Source: Flavobacterium microcysteis
GTDB taxonomy: Bacteria; Bacteroidota; Bacteroidia; Flavobacteriales; Flavobacteriaceae
Direction of reading: 5' to 3'
DNA length: 64,000 bases
Assembly (NCBI RefSeq): GCF_006385255.1
Contig: NZ_VFJE01000054.1
Span: 310,001 to 374,000, forward strand
Shown piece by piece: positions 43,533 to 52,009 of this stretch. A model generated the notes under the pieces. It worked only from the letters and a program-made list of their open reading frames with translations, was not told where the DNA came from and did no database searches. Position 1 is the first letter of the stretch; every line of letters starts with the position of its first letter. The translations under genes were made by a program, and so were the position numbers.

Positions 43533-46316
43533 TTAGCTGAAAAGATTTTTATCAAAAACCATCGCTATTGCAGCTGCATGACGCTTTTTAGAACGTGCAT
43601 AGCTTCCTGCAGCAGGCGCACTGTATGCTTTCAAAGAAGCCACTCTCAATTTCACTAAATCAAAATTCATCAGCATGTAACCGTAAGCTCCCATGTTTTT
43701 AGGCTCTTCTTGTGCCCAAACATAATCATCAGCATTTGGATATTTTTCAATAATGGCTTTTAACTGATCAACTGGCAAAGGGAAAAGCTGTTCGATTCTT
43801 ACAAAGGCTACATCTTTTCTACCGTTTGCTTCTCTTTCTGCTACCAAATCATAATAGAATTTTCCGGTACAGAATACTAAAGTCTTAACATCTTTAGCAT
43901 TTACATTTGGATCATCCAAAACTTCCTGGAAGCTTCCGTTTGCAAATTCATCTACAGTAGAAACTACTGATGGATGGCGTAATAAACTTTTTGGAGTAAA
44001 CACAATCAATGGTTTTCTGTAGGCCGTTTTCATCTGTCTTCTCAACAAGTGGAAGAAGTTAGCCGGAGTAGTACAATCAGCCACAAACATATTGTGGTTA
44101 GCACAAAGTTGCAGGTATCTTTCCATTCTTGCTGAAGAGTGTTCAGCTCCCTGACCTTCATAACCGTGCGGAAGTAACATTACAAGTCCGTTTTGGTTGT
44201 TCCATTTATCTTCTGCAGCAGAAATATATTGGTCAATCATGATTTGGGCACCGTTAGAGAAATCTCCAAACTGAGCTTCCCAAATCGTCAATGTTTTTGG
44301 ACTTGCCAAAGCATATCCGTAATCAAAACCAACCACACCATACTCAGACAAAAGTGAGTTATAGATATGGAATTTTCCTTTTTGATTTTTCAGGTGTTGC
44401 AACAAGATTACTTCTTCTTCAGAATCCTCAACTTTCACAACAGCATGACGGTGAGAGAATGTTCCTCTCTCCACATCTTGTCCTGAAATACGAACATCAT
44501 AACCTTCAGTTGTCAATGAGCCATAGGCTAATAATTCAGCCATTGCCCAATCCAGCTTGTCCGTTTCATACATGACTTTTCTGTCATTGATTAGCTTCTG
44601 GATTTTGCTGATAAATTTCTTATCACTTGGCAATGTTGTAATTGTCTGTGCAATTTCTCCCAATGTTTCTTTTGAGAAAGTCGTATCGACTTTCTGAAGC
44701 ATTTCTTTTTCATCTGCCTGAACAAAACCATTCCATTCGTTTTGCATGAACGGAGTAATGATTGTCAGGTCTTTTTTACGCGATGCTTCCAGATTTTCAT
44801 CCAACATCGTTTTGTATTCTTTTTCTAATTTGCCTACATACTTGTCATCAATCACACCTTCTGCTATTAATCTTTCAGCATAGATATCTCTTGGGTTTTG
44901 ATGCTTAGCAATAAGCTTGTATAATTTTGGTTGGGTGAAACGAGGCTCATCACCTTCATTGTGTCCATATTTTCTATATCCTAGCAAGTCGATGAAAACA
45001 TCGCTTCCAAACTGCATTCTGTAGTCCAAAGCAAAAAGCATGGCATGAACAACTGCTTCTGCATCATCTGCATTTACGTGTAGAACCGGCGAAAGCGTCA
45101 CTTTTGCAATATCCGTACAGTAAGTAGACGAACGGGCATCCAGATAGTTAGTCGTAAATCCAACCTGGTTGTTGATTACCAAGTGAATTGTACCACCTGT
45201 CTTATATCCGTCCAATTGCGCCATCTGAACGATTTCATAAACAATTCCTTGTCCAGCAATAGCAGCATCACCATGAAGTGCAATTGGCAGTACTTTTGAG
45301 AAATCATCCGGGAAGTGGCGATCTTGTTTTGCTCTTGTGATTCCTTCAATTACAGCTCCTACCGTTTCCAAGTGCGAAGGGTTTGGTGCTAAATTGATGT
45401 TGATACTTTTTCCTGATTTTGTCTTTTTATCAGCAGTCAGTCCTAAGTGGTATTTTACGTCACCATCGAAAAGCGCATCATCGTCATAATCTTTTCCATC
45501 AAATTCAGAGAAGATATCTTGTGTGTTTTTTCCAAAAACGTTTGCCAAAACATTCAAACGGCCTCTGTGTGCCATTCCCATAACAAACTGCTCTACTCCT
45601 TTTTCTGCAGCTGCTTCAATCAAAGCATCAAGAGCAGGGATTAATGTTTCACCTCCTTCAAGAGAGAAACGTTTTTGTCCAACATATTTGGTATGAAGGA
45701 AGTTCTCGAAAGAAACTGCCTCATTTAATTTATTAAGAATATTTTTCTTTTGGTCATCTGAAAATCTAGGATGATTGTCATTGTATCCGATTCTATCCTG
45801 AATCCATTGGATTACTTCCGGCTTACGGATATACATGTATTCCACACCAATATGCTGGCAGTAGATTTTGTCTAAGTGACCAATGATTTCCTGCAAAGAG
45901 CAAGGTGCGATTTTGATGGCCTTTGCTGCATCAAAAACAGTATTCAAATCAGCTTGTGAAAGTCCGAAGTTTTCAAGATCCAGGTTCGGGCTAAAAATTC
46001 TTCTGTCTCGTACCGGATTGGTTTTCGTAAACAAGTGACCGCGCGTTCTGTAGGCGTCGATCAGCTTCAACACATTAAATTCTTTTTGTAGTTTTTCTGA
46101 AATTTGGCTTACATCGACATTGCTTGATGTTGCATAGTTTGCAAGCTGCTGTGCCGGAGCCTCATGTTCTTCATTATAAGTCTGCATTCCGAAATCGAAC
46201 CCCTGAAAGAAACTTCTCCAGCTTGGTTCTACGCTATCCGGATTCTCAAGATATTCGTCGTATAATTGAGCAAAAAATTCAGTATGTGCCGCGTTTAAAA
46301 AGGAAAACCTATCCAT
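43533..46316 (-). CDS. odhA: 2-oxoglutarate dehydrogenase E1
   Basis: A 927-residue thiamine-diphosphate E1 enzyme that decarboxylates 2-oxoglutarate. The N-terminus LNAAHTEFFAQLYDEYLENPDSVE is the E2-anchoring segment typical of OdhA/SucA. The cofactor region includes MGMAHRGRLNVLANV, HGDAAIAGQG and NNQVGFTT, and the transketolase-like half has GYEGQGAEHSSAR. Length is normal. The operon E1-E2 gene order is standard. Confidence 0.96.
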   Translation of the reverse strand: MDRFSFLNAAHTEFFAQLYDEYLENPDSVEPSWRSFFQGFDFGMQTYNEEHEAPAQQLANYATSSNVDVSQISEKLQKEFNVLKLIDAYRTRGHLFTKTNPVRDRRIFSPNLDLENFGLSQADLNTVFDAAKAIKIAPCSLQEIIGHLDKIYCQHIGVEYMYIRKPEVIQWIQDRIGYNDNHPRFSDDQKKNILNKLNEAVSFENFLHTKYVGQKRFSLEGGETLIPALDALIEAAAEKGVEQFVMGMAHRGRLNVLANVFGKNTQDIFSEFDGKDYDDDALFDGDVKYHLGLTADKKTKSGKSININLAPNPSHLETVGAVIEGITRAKQDRHFPDDFSKVLPIALHGDAAIAGQGIVYEIVQMAQLDGYKTGGTIHLVINNQVGFTTNYLDARSSTYCTDIAKVTLSPVLHVNADDAEAVVHAMLFALDYRMQFGSDVFIDLLGYRKYGHNEGDEPRFTQPKLYKLIAKHQNPRDIYAERLIAEGVIDDKYVGKLEKEYKTMLDENLEASRKKDLTIITPFMQNEWNGFVQADEKEMLQKVDTTFSKETLGEIAQTITTLPSDKKFISKIQKLINDRKVMYETDKLDWAMAELLAYGSLTTEGYDVRISGQDVERGTFSHRHAVVKVEDSEEEVILLQHLKNQKGKFHIYNSLLSEYGVVGFDYGYALASPKTLTIWEAQFGDFSNGAQIMIDQYISAAEDKWNNQNGLVMLLPHGYEGQGAEHSSARMERYLQLCANHNMFVADCTTPANFFHLLRRQMKTAYRKPLIVFTPKSLLRHPSVVSTVDEFANGSFQEVLDDPNVNAKDVKTLVFCTGKFYYDLVAEREANGRKDVAFVRIEQLFPLPVDQLKAIIEKYPNADDYVWAQEEPKNMGAYGYMLMNFDLVKLRVASLKAYSAPAAGSYARSKKRHAAAIAMVFDKNLFS

Positions 46317-46430
46317 AATTTAGTTGAATGTCCTAATTTGTTAAAAATATTTTTGCAAAAGTACGACAATTAGAACAATCTAATAAATATTTCATACTTT
46401 TATGTCTTAAACTTAACTTAAAATTTGGCC

Positions 46431-46964
46431 ATGAAAATACTTAATCTTAACCATATAACAAAACCCTTGTTGGCAGTTATTTTCTTGGCTGTTTCATCAA
46501 ATGCTATAGCACAGCAAAATACAAACAATGATTTTCAAAGCAGGATACGTTTCGGCGGCGGATTAGGGCTTGGTTTTGGCTCTGGATACACCAATGTTTC
46601 TGTAGCTCCAAGCGCTATATATGACTTCAATCCATATTTTTCTGCTGGTTTGGCTTTGCAGGTAAGTTACGTAAGAGATAAAGATTTTTACGAGTCCTAT
46701 ATCTATGGCCCTAGCCTTATCCTATTGGCGAATCCAATTCCTGAAATCCAACTTTCTGCCGAACTGGAACAGCTAAGAGTTAATCTGGATTATGACGATA
46801 AAGTTGGAGGCGGTTCTGATAATTTTTGGAACACGGCACTTTTCCTTGGAGCCGGTTACCGCATGGACAACGTTACGGTTGGCGCACGATATAATGTTCT
46901 GTTCGACAGCGATAAGAATGTTTATAATGATGCTTTGATGCCGTTTGTGAGGGTTTATTTTTAA
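46431..46964 (+). CDS. Small outer-membrane beta-barrel protein
   Basis: From the ATG at 46431 (the TTG at 46425 is not needed) this is a 177-residue exported protein with a signal peptide ending SNAIAQ. The rest alternates hydrophobic strands (RFGGGLGLGFGSGY, ALFLGAGYRM, TVGARYNVLF) and ends in aromatic FVRVYF, the usual C-terminus for a small barrel. Some databases label such flavobacterial proteins alpha-ketoglutarate decarboxylase, probably because they sit beside odhA; nothing in the sequence supports that enzyme. It is divergent from odhA. Confidence 0.75.
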   Translation: MKILNLNHITKPLLAVIFLAVSSNAIAQQNTNNDFQSRIRFGGGLGLGFGSGYTNVSVAPSAIYDFNPYFSAGLALQVSYVRDKDFYESYIYGPSLILLANPIPEIQLSAELEQLRVNLDYDDKVGGGSDNFWNTALFLGAGYRMDNVTVGARYNVLFDSDKNVYNDALMPFVRVYF

Positions 46965-47062
46965 GATGCAAAGACACTAAGGTTCTGAGGCGCTAAGGTT
47001 GTGTGTGTTTTTAAGATGCTAAGGTACTAAGGCTCTGAGATACTAAGGTTGTGTGTCTTATA
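46963..47062. repeat. Two 50-base tandem repeats (CTAAGGTTCTGAG type)
   Basis: Two imperfect 50-base units (46963-47012 and 47013-47062) built from AAGATGCTAAGGTACTAAGG and GGTTGTGTGT words follow the barrel gene. An inverted, shorter relative lies at 47193-47226. Such words are common between flavobacterial genes. No function is seen. Confidence 0.7.
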
Positions 47063-47192
47063 TTTAAAAAAGAATATTATTGAAAATATATTTTTGTATG
47101 TTTTTTATTTAACGAATTAGCTTCTTAAATCTGTGTAATCATTTAATCTGCGGCTAAAAAATTTAATCCGAAAATCATCTGGCTAAAAAAGA

Positions 47193-47226
47193 ACTAAGGA
47201 CCTTAGTACCTCAGCGCCTTAGAACC
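47193..47226 (-). repeat. Inverted copy of the CTAAGG repeat
   Basis: Read on the minus strand it gives GGTTCTAAGGCGCTGAGGTA then CTAAGGTCCTTAG, matching words in the tandem pair at 46963-47062. The two could pair as a long hairpin between the convergent genes. Confidence 0.6.
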
Positions 47227-47229
47227 TTT

Positions 47230-47583
47230 TTAAAACTTATTTCTAAACCAAACTTTCTGCCATTCTCTTTTTAGGATGAGAAAAACAATTTGCTCAGATA
47301 ACTCTACTAAATCAGAGCCATCTAATTTTTTGACCTCAGCTTCGGGAACATCAATAATATAAAGGAGATTCAGGTATTCTGCAAATTTGTGCTGGATCAG
47401 TCTGTACACTTTTTCATGCAGCTGGATTTTCAATTCTACCGGCTTAGTACTGAGTGGAAAATCAATCGGCTCATTCGCAAAATTAAAGTCCTTGTTGATT
47501 TGTTCCAGTAATTTCAAATACAGATTTTCTTTCTCGGCTTCAGAAAGTAAATTATCGGTATTTATAGGTGCAATAAAATTCAT
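47230..47583 (-). CDS. Conserved hypothetical protein
   Basis: A 117-residue soluble, mostly helical protein (LLSEAEKENLYLKLLEQINKDF, ELKIQLHEKVYRLIQHKF, LVELSEQIVFLILKREWQKVWF). No signal peptide, membrane helix or catalytic motif is seen and I do not recognise the family. It is transcribed in the same direction as the polyprenyl synthase gene, from which it is separated by a strong hairpin. Codon use looks like that of its neighbours. Confidence 0.6.
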   Translation of the reverse strand: MNFIAPINTDNLLSEAEKENLYLKLLEQINKDFNFANEPIDFPLSTKPVELKIQLHEKVYRLIQHKFAEYLNLLYIIDVPEAEVKKLDGSDLVELSEQIVFLILKREWQKVWFRNKF

Positions 47584-47595
47584 AGTGTTTTTATA

Positions 47596-47626
47596 ACCCT
47601 TTCAGGGTTTGGAACCCTGAAAGGGT
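47596..47626. terminator. 14-bp perfect hairpin
   Basis: ACCCTTTCAGGGTT (47596-47609) and AACCCTGAAAGGGT (47613-47626) form a perfect stem with a 3-base loop between the polyprenyl synthase and hypothetical genes. T-runs are short, so it may be a dispersed palindrome rather than a classical terminator. Confidence 0.7.
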
Positions 47627-47648
47627 ATTTTGTAATCCGTGTCAGACA

Positions 47649-48623
47649 TTAAACTTTTCGGCCCATCAAATTTTCACCAAAAGCTTTCAATACTGCTTTT
47701 TTATCCTGGCCAATATTTAATTTTTCCAATGTTTCAAAAGCCTTAAACGTATATTCCTTGATGGCTTCCTGAGTTGCTTTTGATGCTCCGGTTTGATTAA
47801 AAATTTCTTTTACAGAATTTATCTTTTCAGAATTGTCCGTAGGCTGTATAGAATACAGGTGTAGCAACTGTTCTTTTTCTTCCGGTGTTGCAAATTGCAA
47901 CGTCTTCAAATAAAGATACGTCTTTTTATTTTCAATTATATCACCGCCTACTTGCTTCCCGAATGTTTCTGGGTTTCCAAAAGCATCCAAATAATCATCC
48001 TGCAATTGGAAAGCGATACCAAGATTTAATCCGAAATCATAAATCGCCTCACCATTTTCAACAGAAGTCTCAGCTATAATGGCTCCCATTTTCATTGCAG
48101 CAGCAACCAGTACGGCTGTTTTATATTCAATCATTTTCAGATATTCCGGAATTGTAACATCATCACGGTTTTCAAAATCTACATCCCATTGCTGCCCTTC
48201 GCATACTTCAAGTGCTGTTTTACTAAAAAGCTTTGCCAAAGACTGGAAGATTACCGGCTCATACTTTTCAAAATATTGGTAGGCCAGAATCAACATGGCA
48301 TCTCCTGAAAGGATACCTGTATTGATATTCCACTTTTCATGAACTGTTTCTTTGCCCCGACGAAGCGGCGCATCGTCCATTATATCATCATGAACAAGTG
48401 AGAAATTATGAAACACTTCTACCGCCAAAGCTGCCGGCAATGCTTTCTTATATTCTTGATCAAAAATCTCAGCTGCCATTAATGTCAGAATAGGACGAAT
48501 CCTTTTTCCTCCTAACGACAATATATACTGAATAGGTTCGTATAGTGATTTTGGCTCTTTGACAATCTTCTGGCTTTCTAGATAATTTAAAAAGCCATCC
48601 TGATATTCACTGATGGAATGCAT
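47649..48623 (-). CDS. Polyprenyl diphosphate synthase
   Basis: From ATG 48623 (MHSISEYQDGF) this is a 324-residue trans-polyprenyl synthase; the upstream in-frame start at 48668 would add 15 residues and is less likely. It has the first aspartate-rich motif HDDIMDD followed by PLRRGKETVH and the second motif FQLQDDYLDAFG, both binding Mg-diphosphate. The product is probably a geranylgeranyl- or longer chain for quinones or carotenoids. It is divergent from the TetR operon. Confidence 0.9.
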   Translation of the reverse strand: MHSISEYQDGFLNYLESQKIVKEPKSLYEPIQYILSLGGKRIRPILTLMAAEIFDQEYKKALPAALAVEVFHNFSLVHDDIMDDAPLRRGKETVHEKWNINTGILSGDAMLILAYQYFEKYEPVIFQSLAKLFSKTALEVCEGQQWDVDFENRDDVTIPEYLKMIEYKTAVLVAAAMKMGAIIAETSVENGEAIYDFGLNLGIAFQLQDDYLDAFGNPETFGKQVGGDIIENKKTYLYLKTLQFATPEEKEQLLHLYSIQPTDNSEKINSVKEIFNQTGASKATQEAIKEYTFKAFETLEKLNIGQDKKAVLKAFGENLMGRKV

Positions 48624-48733
48624 AAAAATAATTTTGGCTAAATTACGGTATTCTTTATACCACAACAAACTTTCCCCATTCTAAAATTCAGCCGCTCCGA
48701 AAACGTTTTTTGTTAAAGAAAAGTTAAATTCAA

Positions 48734-48751
48734 TTTGACAAATTTGTCAAA
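48734..48751. promoter_or_regulatory. 18-bp perfect palindrome, candidate TetR operator
   Basis: TTTGACAAATTTGTCAAA is perfectly palindromic and lies in the gap between the divergent polyprenyl synthase and tetR-efflux genes. TetR-family repressors often bind such sites next to their own gene. Confidence 0.6.
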
Positions 48752-48771
48752 ATAAATTATTTAATAATTTT

Positions 48772-48791
48772 GTTTAACAAAAATGTTAAAC
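48772..48791. promoter_or_regulatory. Second dyad, overlaps an alternative tetR start
   Basis: GTTTAACA and TGTTAAAC are inverted around AAAA. The ATG at 48783 lies inside this dyad, which favours the ATG at 48795 as the real tetR start and makes this a second possible operator. Confidence 0.5.
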
Positions 48792-48794
48792 ACT

Positions 48795-49409
48795 ATGTAT
48801 ATTAAAAATAAAGATGAGGCTACTGAGGATTTAATTAAAAAAACTGCCAAGAAATTATTTTTTGGTGAAGGTAAATTTAATGCAACCACTCAGGAAATAG
48901 CTGATGCAGCGGGAGTTAACAGGACTTTGATAAATTACTATTTCCGTTCCAGAGATAAATTGTTTGAAATCGTTTTTGCCGATGCACAAGAAAAAGAGCA
49001 ACAAAGAACCGAATCAATTGTTTTTTCTGAACTGCCTTTTAAAGCAAAAATTGAAGAATTTATAGATGATTCTTTTGTAATGGCGAAAGAATATCCTTAC
49101 ATGGAAATCTACCTGGTAACCCAATTCAACCAAGGCTGCTATTTCAAGGATGAAGAAGGAATGGAACGAATGCTTAAAAAATTCTATGAAGAAGTACTTG
49201 TAGAAATGGAGAAAGGAACGATAGACAAAATGGCGCCAATACAGTTTATAATTAATATGGTTTCATTAATCTCCTTTCCTATTTCCATGCGTCCACTTTT
49301 TCAAAGAACCATGCGTTTGACGGATGAAGAATATGAAAAAATTGTGGATGACAGAAAAGACATTATCATGAATACCTTATTTAGAAATCAAAACAAAATC
49401 AATCAATAA
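48795..49409 (+). CDS. TetR/AcrR family repressor
   Basis: From ATG 48795 this is a 204-residue regulator. The helix-turn-helix is TTQEIADAAGVNRTLINYYFRSRDKLF, typical of TetR proteins; the rest is the helical ligand-binding domain. It is the first gene of a TetR-TolC-adaptor-RND operon and probably represses it, with an efflux substrate as inducer. The palindromes at 48734-48751 and 48772-48791 are its likely operators. Confidence 0.88.
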   Translation: MYIKNKDEATEDLIKKTAKKLFFGEGKFNATTQEIADAAGVNRTLINYYFRSRDKLFEIVFADAQEKEQQRTESIVFSELPFKAKIEEFIDDSFVMAKEYPYMEIYLVTQFNQGCYFKDEEGMERMLKKFYEEVLVEMEKGTIDKMAPIQFIINMVSLISFPISMRPLFQRTMRLTDEEYEKIVDDRKDIIMNTLFRNQNKINQ

Positions 49410-49424
49410 TAAATAATTAATCAA

Positions 49425-50771
49425 ATGAAGAGTATGAACAGACTCGCTATCCTGCTGATTGGATTCATTTTTTCGCAAAGCATTCAGGCACAAAGCCGAA
49501 AGCTAACGCTAAAAGATGCTATTCAATATGCCTTGGAAAACAAAGCAGATTCTAAAAAAGCCAAGCTTAAAGTAGAAAATAGCGAATACCAAATCCAAGA
49601 AGTACGCTCCAGAGCTTTACCGCAGATTACAGCTCATGGAAATGTGACGTACAATCCAATATTGCAATTAAATGCCTTACCGGGTGACTTTTTTGGACAA
49701 CCGGGCACTACCATCTTGGCTCCTTTAGGACAAAAATGGAGTTCAGTAGGCGGCGTTAGCTTAACGCAGAACATTTTTGACCAGGCGGTATTTACAGGCT
49801 TGAAAGCGGCTAGAACTACTCGTGAGTTTTACCAAATCAACCAGCAGCTCACGGAAGAACAGGTAATTGAAAGAGTTGCCAACAATTACTATCAGGTTTT
49901 TGTACAAAGACAAAAGCTTTCTGTAATCGACAGTAACTTTGTAAACACTACAAAAGTTAAGGAGATTATCAAAGGCCAGTTTGATAACGGGCTTGCGAAA
50001 AAAATCGATTTGGATCGTATTACTGTAAAGTTGCACAACATCAATACGCAACGCCAACAACTGATCAATGATGTACAGCTACAGGAAAACTCTTTGAAGT
50101 TTTATATGGGTATGCCTATTGAAACAATAATCGAGATTCCTCAGACAGAATTTGAAGTCACGCCTCTTGCGCTTTCAGAACAGCCTGATTCGACTCAAAG
50201 AACGGAATATGCATTGTTGAAAAAACAAGAGCAGCTTTTAGACTATCAGAAAAAATCTATTGTTGCTGAGTATTACCCAACTTTGGCTATTTCCGGAAGC
50301 TATAATTATATCGGACAAGGTCCTAAATTGCCTTTGGGAGCGTCTTCTTCAGAAGGTGTTTACTGGTCTGATTATTCCATCATAGGGTTGGATTTGAAAA
50401 TCCCAATCTTTACCGGATTCGGAACAAGAGCAAGAGTTCGTCAGGCAGACATCGAAATAAAACAGGTTAAAGAAGATATGTTGGAAACAAAACTGTCTCT
50501 TGATTTGGCTTATGAGAATTCAAAAACACAAATCAACAACAGCATTATCACAATCAAGAATCAGAAAGAGAATGTGAGATTGGCTGAAGAAGTGTTAAGC
50601 GACACCAAAAACAATTATTACAACGGACTGGCTACACTAACTGATTTGCTTGATGCTGAGAATTCACTGGTTGAAGCACAAAACAATTATAACTCAGCTT
50701 TATTGGATTACAAGCTAGCTGAAGTACAGCTGATCAAAGCTAAAGGAGAACTAAAAACTTTAATCAATTAA
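49425..50771 (+). CDS. TolC-family outer-membrane efflux channel
   Basis: A 448-residue TolC-type channel with a signal peptide ending SIQAQ. Two repeats each contain long helices, and the family start motif LTLKDAIQYALENKADSKKA is present. It would form the outer-membrane exit of the multidrug pump. It follows tetR by 15 bases and precedes the adaptor by 18 bases. Confidence 0.9.
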   Translation: MKSMNRLAILLIGFIFSQSIQAQSRKLTLKDAIQYALENKADSKKAKLKVENSEYQIQEVRSRALPQITAHGNVTYNPILQLNALPGDFFGQPGTTILAPLGQKWSSVGGVSLTQNIFDQAVFTGLKAARTTREFYQINQQLTEEQVIERVANNYYQVFVQRQKLSVIDSNFVNTTKVKEIIKGQFDNGLAKKIDLDRITVKLHNINTQRQQLINDVQLQENSLKFYMGMPIETIIEIPQTEFEVTPLALSEQPDSTQRTEYALLKKQEQLLDYQKKSIVAEYYPTLAISGSYNYIGQGPKLPLGASSSEGVYWSDYSIIGLDLKIPIFTGFGTRARVRQADIEIKQVKEDMLETKLSLDLAYENSKTQINNSIITIKNQKENVRLAEEVLSDTKNNYYNGLATLTDLLDAENSLVEAQNNYNSALLDYKLAEVQLIKAKGELKTLIN

Positions 50772-50789
50772 AAATCAATCATACAAAAG

Positions 50790-51851
50790 ATGAAAAAATT
50801 AATATATATAGGTATTGGAGTAGCCGTCCTTGGACTGATCGGTTTCACTTTAATGAATAATAAGAAGAAGAACGACGCAGAAACGGCAATCGTTTCTGAA
50901 AAAAACACTACAGTTGCCGTGCGAATCGCAACGGTAAAGACTGAAGCTATCAACTCTGATTTCGTAGCAAACGGTAATTTCATTCCTTCTCAGGAATTAA
51001 AATTCTCTGCAGAAAATTCAGGAAGAGTTATCAAAGTTTTGGTAGAAGAAGGAAGCCAGGTGAGAATTGGCCAAACTTTGGCTATCATCAAAGGAGACCA
51101 ACTGTCTATTGATGTACAGAATGCTAACGCAGCTTACCAAAATGCTTTAACAGACAGCAAACGTTATGAAAACGCATACAAAACTGGCGGTGTTACACAA
51201 CAACAGCTAGACCAGGCAAAACTGACTCTTGTCAATGCTAAAGCAAAACTAGATCAGGCTAAAATTACCTACGGAGATGCGACAATCAAATCTTCTATTA
51301 ATGGAATCGTAAACAAAAAGAGCATCGAGCCGGGTTCTGTAGTAGCACCTGGAACAGAATTGTTTGAATTGGTTAACGTTTCAAAATTAAAGTTGAAAGT
51401 GGCCGTTAGCGAAAATCAAATTCCTGATTTAAAAGTAGGATCTGTTGTTAAAGTTAAGGTTAGCGTTTATCCTGATAAGGAATTCTCTGGAAAAATTACT
51501 TTCATCGCACCTAAAGCAGACGAATCATTAAACTTCCCGGTAGAAATCGAAATCACGAACAATCCTAACAATGAAATCAAGGCAGGAATGTACGGAACGG
51601 CTGAATTTACTTCAAAAGCTACACAACAAAAACCGCTTAAGATTATCCCTAGAAATGCTTTCGTAGGAAGTGTGAGCAGTAATCAGGTATTTGTTGTAGA
51701 AAACAATGTTGCAAAACTGAAAAAGATTGTTGCCGGACGTGTTTTTGGCGAAAAAGTGGAAGTATTAGACGGCTTGAATGACGGTGAAATTGTTGTCACT
51801 AGTGGACAAATCAACCTTGCTGACGGAACAAAAGTAAATCCAATAAAATAG
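50790..51851 (+). CDS. RND efflux periplasmic adaptor
   Basis: A 353-residue membrane-fusion protein with an N-terminal membrane anchor (IYIGIGVAVLGLIGFTLM). The lipoyl halves (GRVIKVLVEEGSQVRIGQTL; INGIVNKKSIEPGSVVAPG) flank a short helical hairpin. It links the RND pump to the TolC channel. It is separated from the pump gene by a 158-base repeat region. Confidence 0.9.
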   Translation: MKKLIYIGIGVAVLGLIGFTLMNNKKKNDAETAIVSEKNTTVAVRIATVKTEAINSDFVANGNFIPSQELKFSAENSGRVIKVLVEEGSQVRIGQTLAIIKGDQLSIDVQNANAAYQNALTDSKRYENAYKTGGVTQQQLDQAKLTLVNAKAKLDQAKITYGDATIKSSINGIVNKKSIEPGSVVAPGTELFELVNVSKLKLKVAVSENQIPDLKVGSVVKVKVSVYPDKEFSGKITFIAPKADESLNFPVEIEITNNPNNEIKAGMYGTAEFTSKATQQKPLKIIPRNAFVGSVSSNQVFVVENNVAKLKKIVAGRVFGEKVEVLDGLNDGEIVVTSGQINLADGTKVNPIK

Positions 51852-52009
51852 TTGACAGTTTAGTTCATAGTTGATAATTGATAGTGGATAGTTAATAGTG
51901 GATAGTTGGTATAAGCGACTTTTAGCTTTACAACTTTAAGACTTTACAACTTTTGACTTCCTCTCTTTTGACTTTATGACCTTTGACTTTAAGACTTTAA
52001 ACTTACAAA
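51852..52009. repeat. Low-complexity repeats between adaptor and pump genes
   Basis: Two blocks of short AT-rich repeats: TAGTT/GATAGTGGATAG words (51860-51910) and ACTTTAAGACTTTACAACTT-type words (51918-52000). They lie inside the efflux operon. Similar GACTTT runs are frequent between flavobacterial genes. No hairpin or promoter stands out. Confidence 0.6.

Noticed and set aside
46431..46964. Annotation as alpha-ketoglutarate decarboxylase
   Set aside because: The protein is a short exported beta-barrel without thiamine-diphosphate motifs; the name probably comes from its odhA neighbour.
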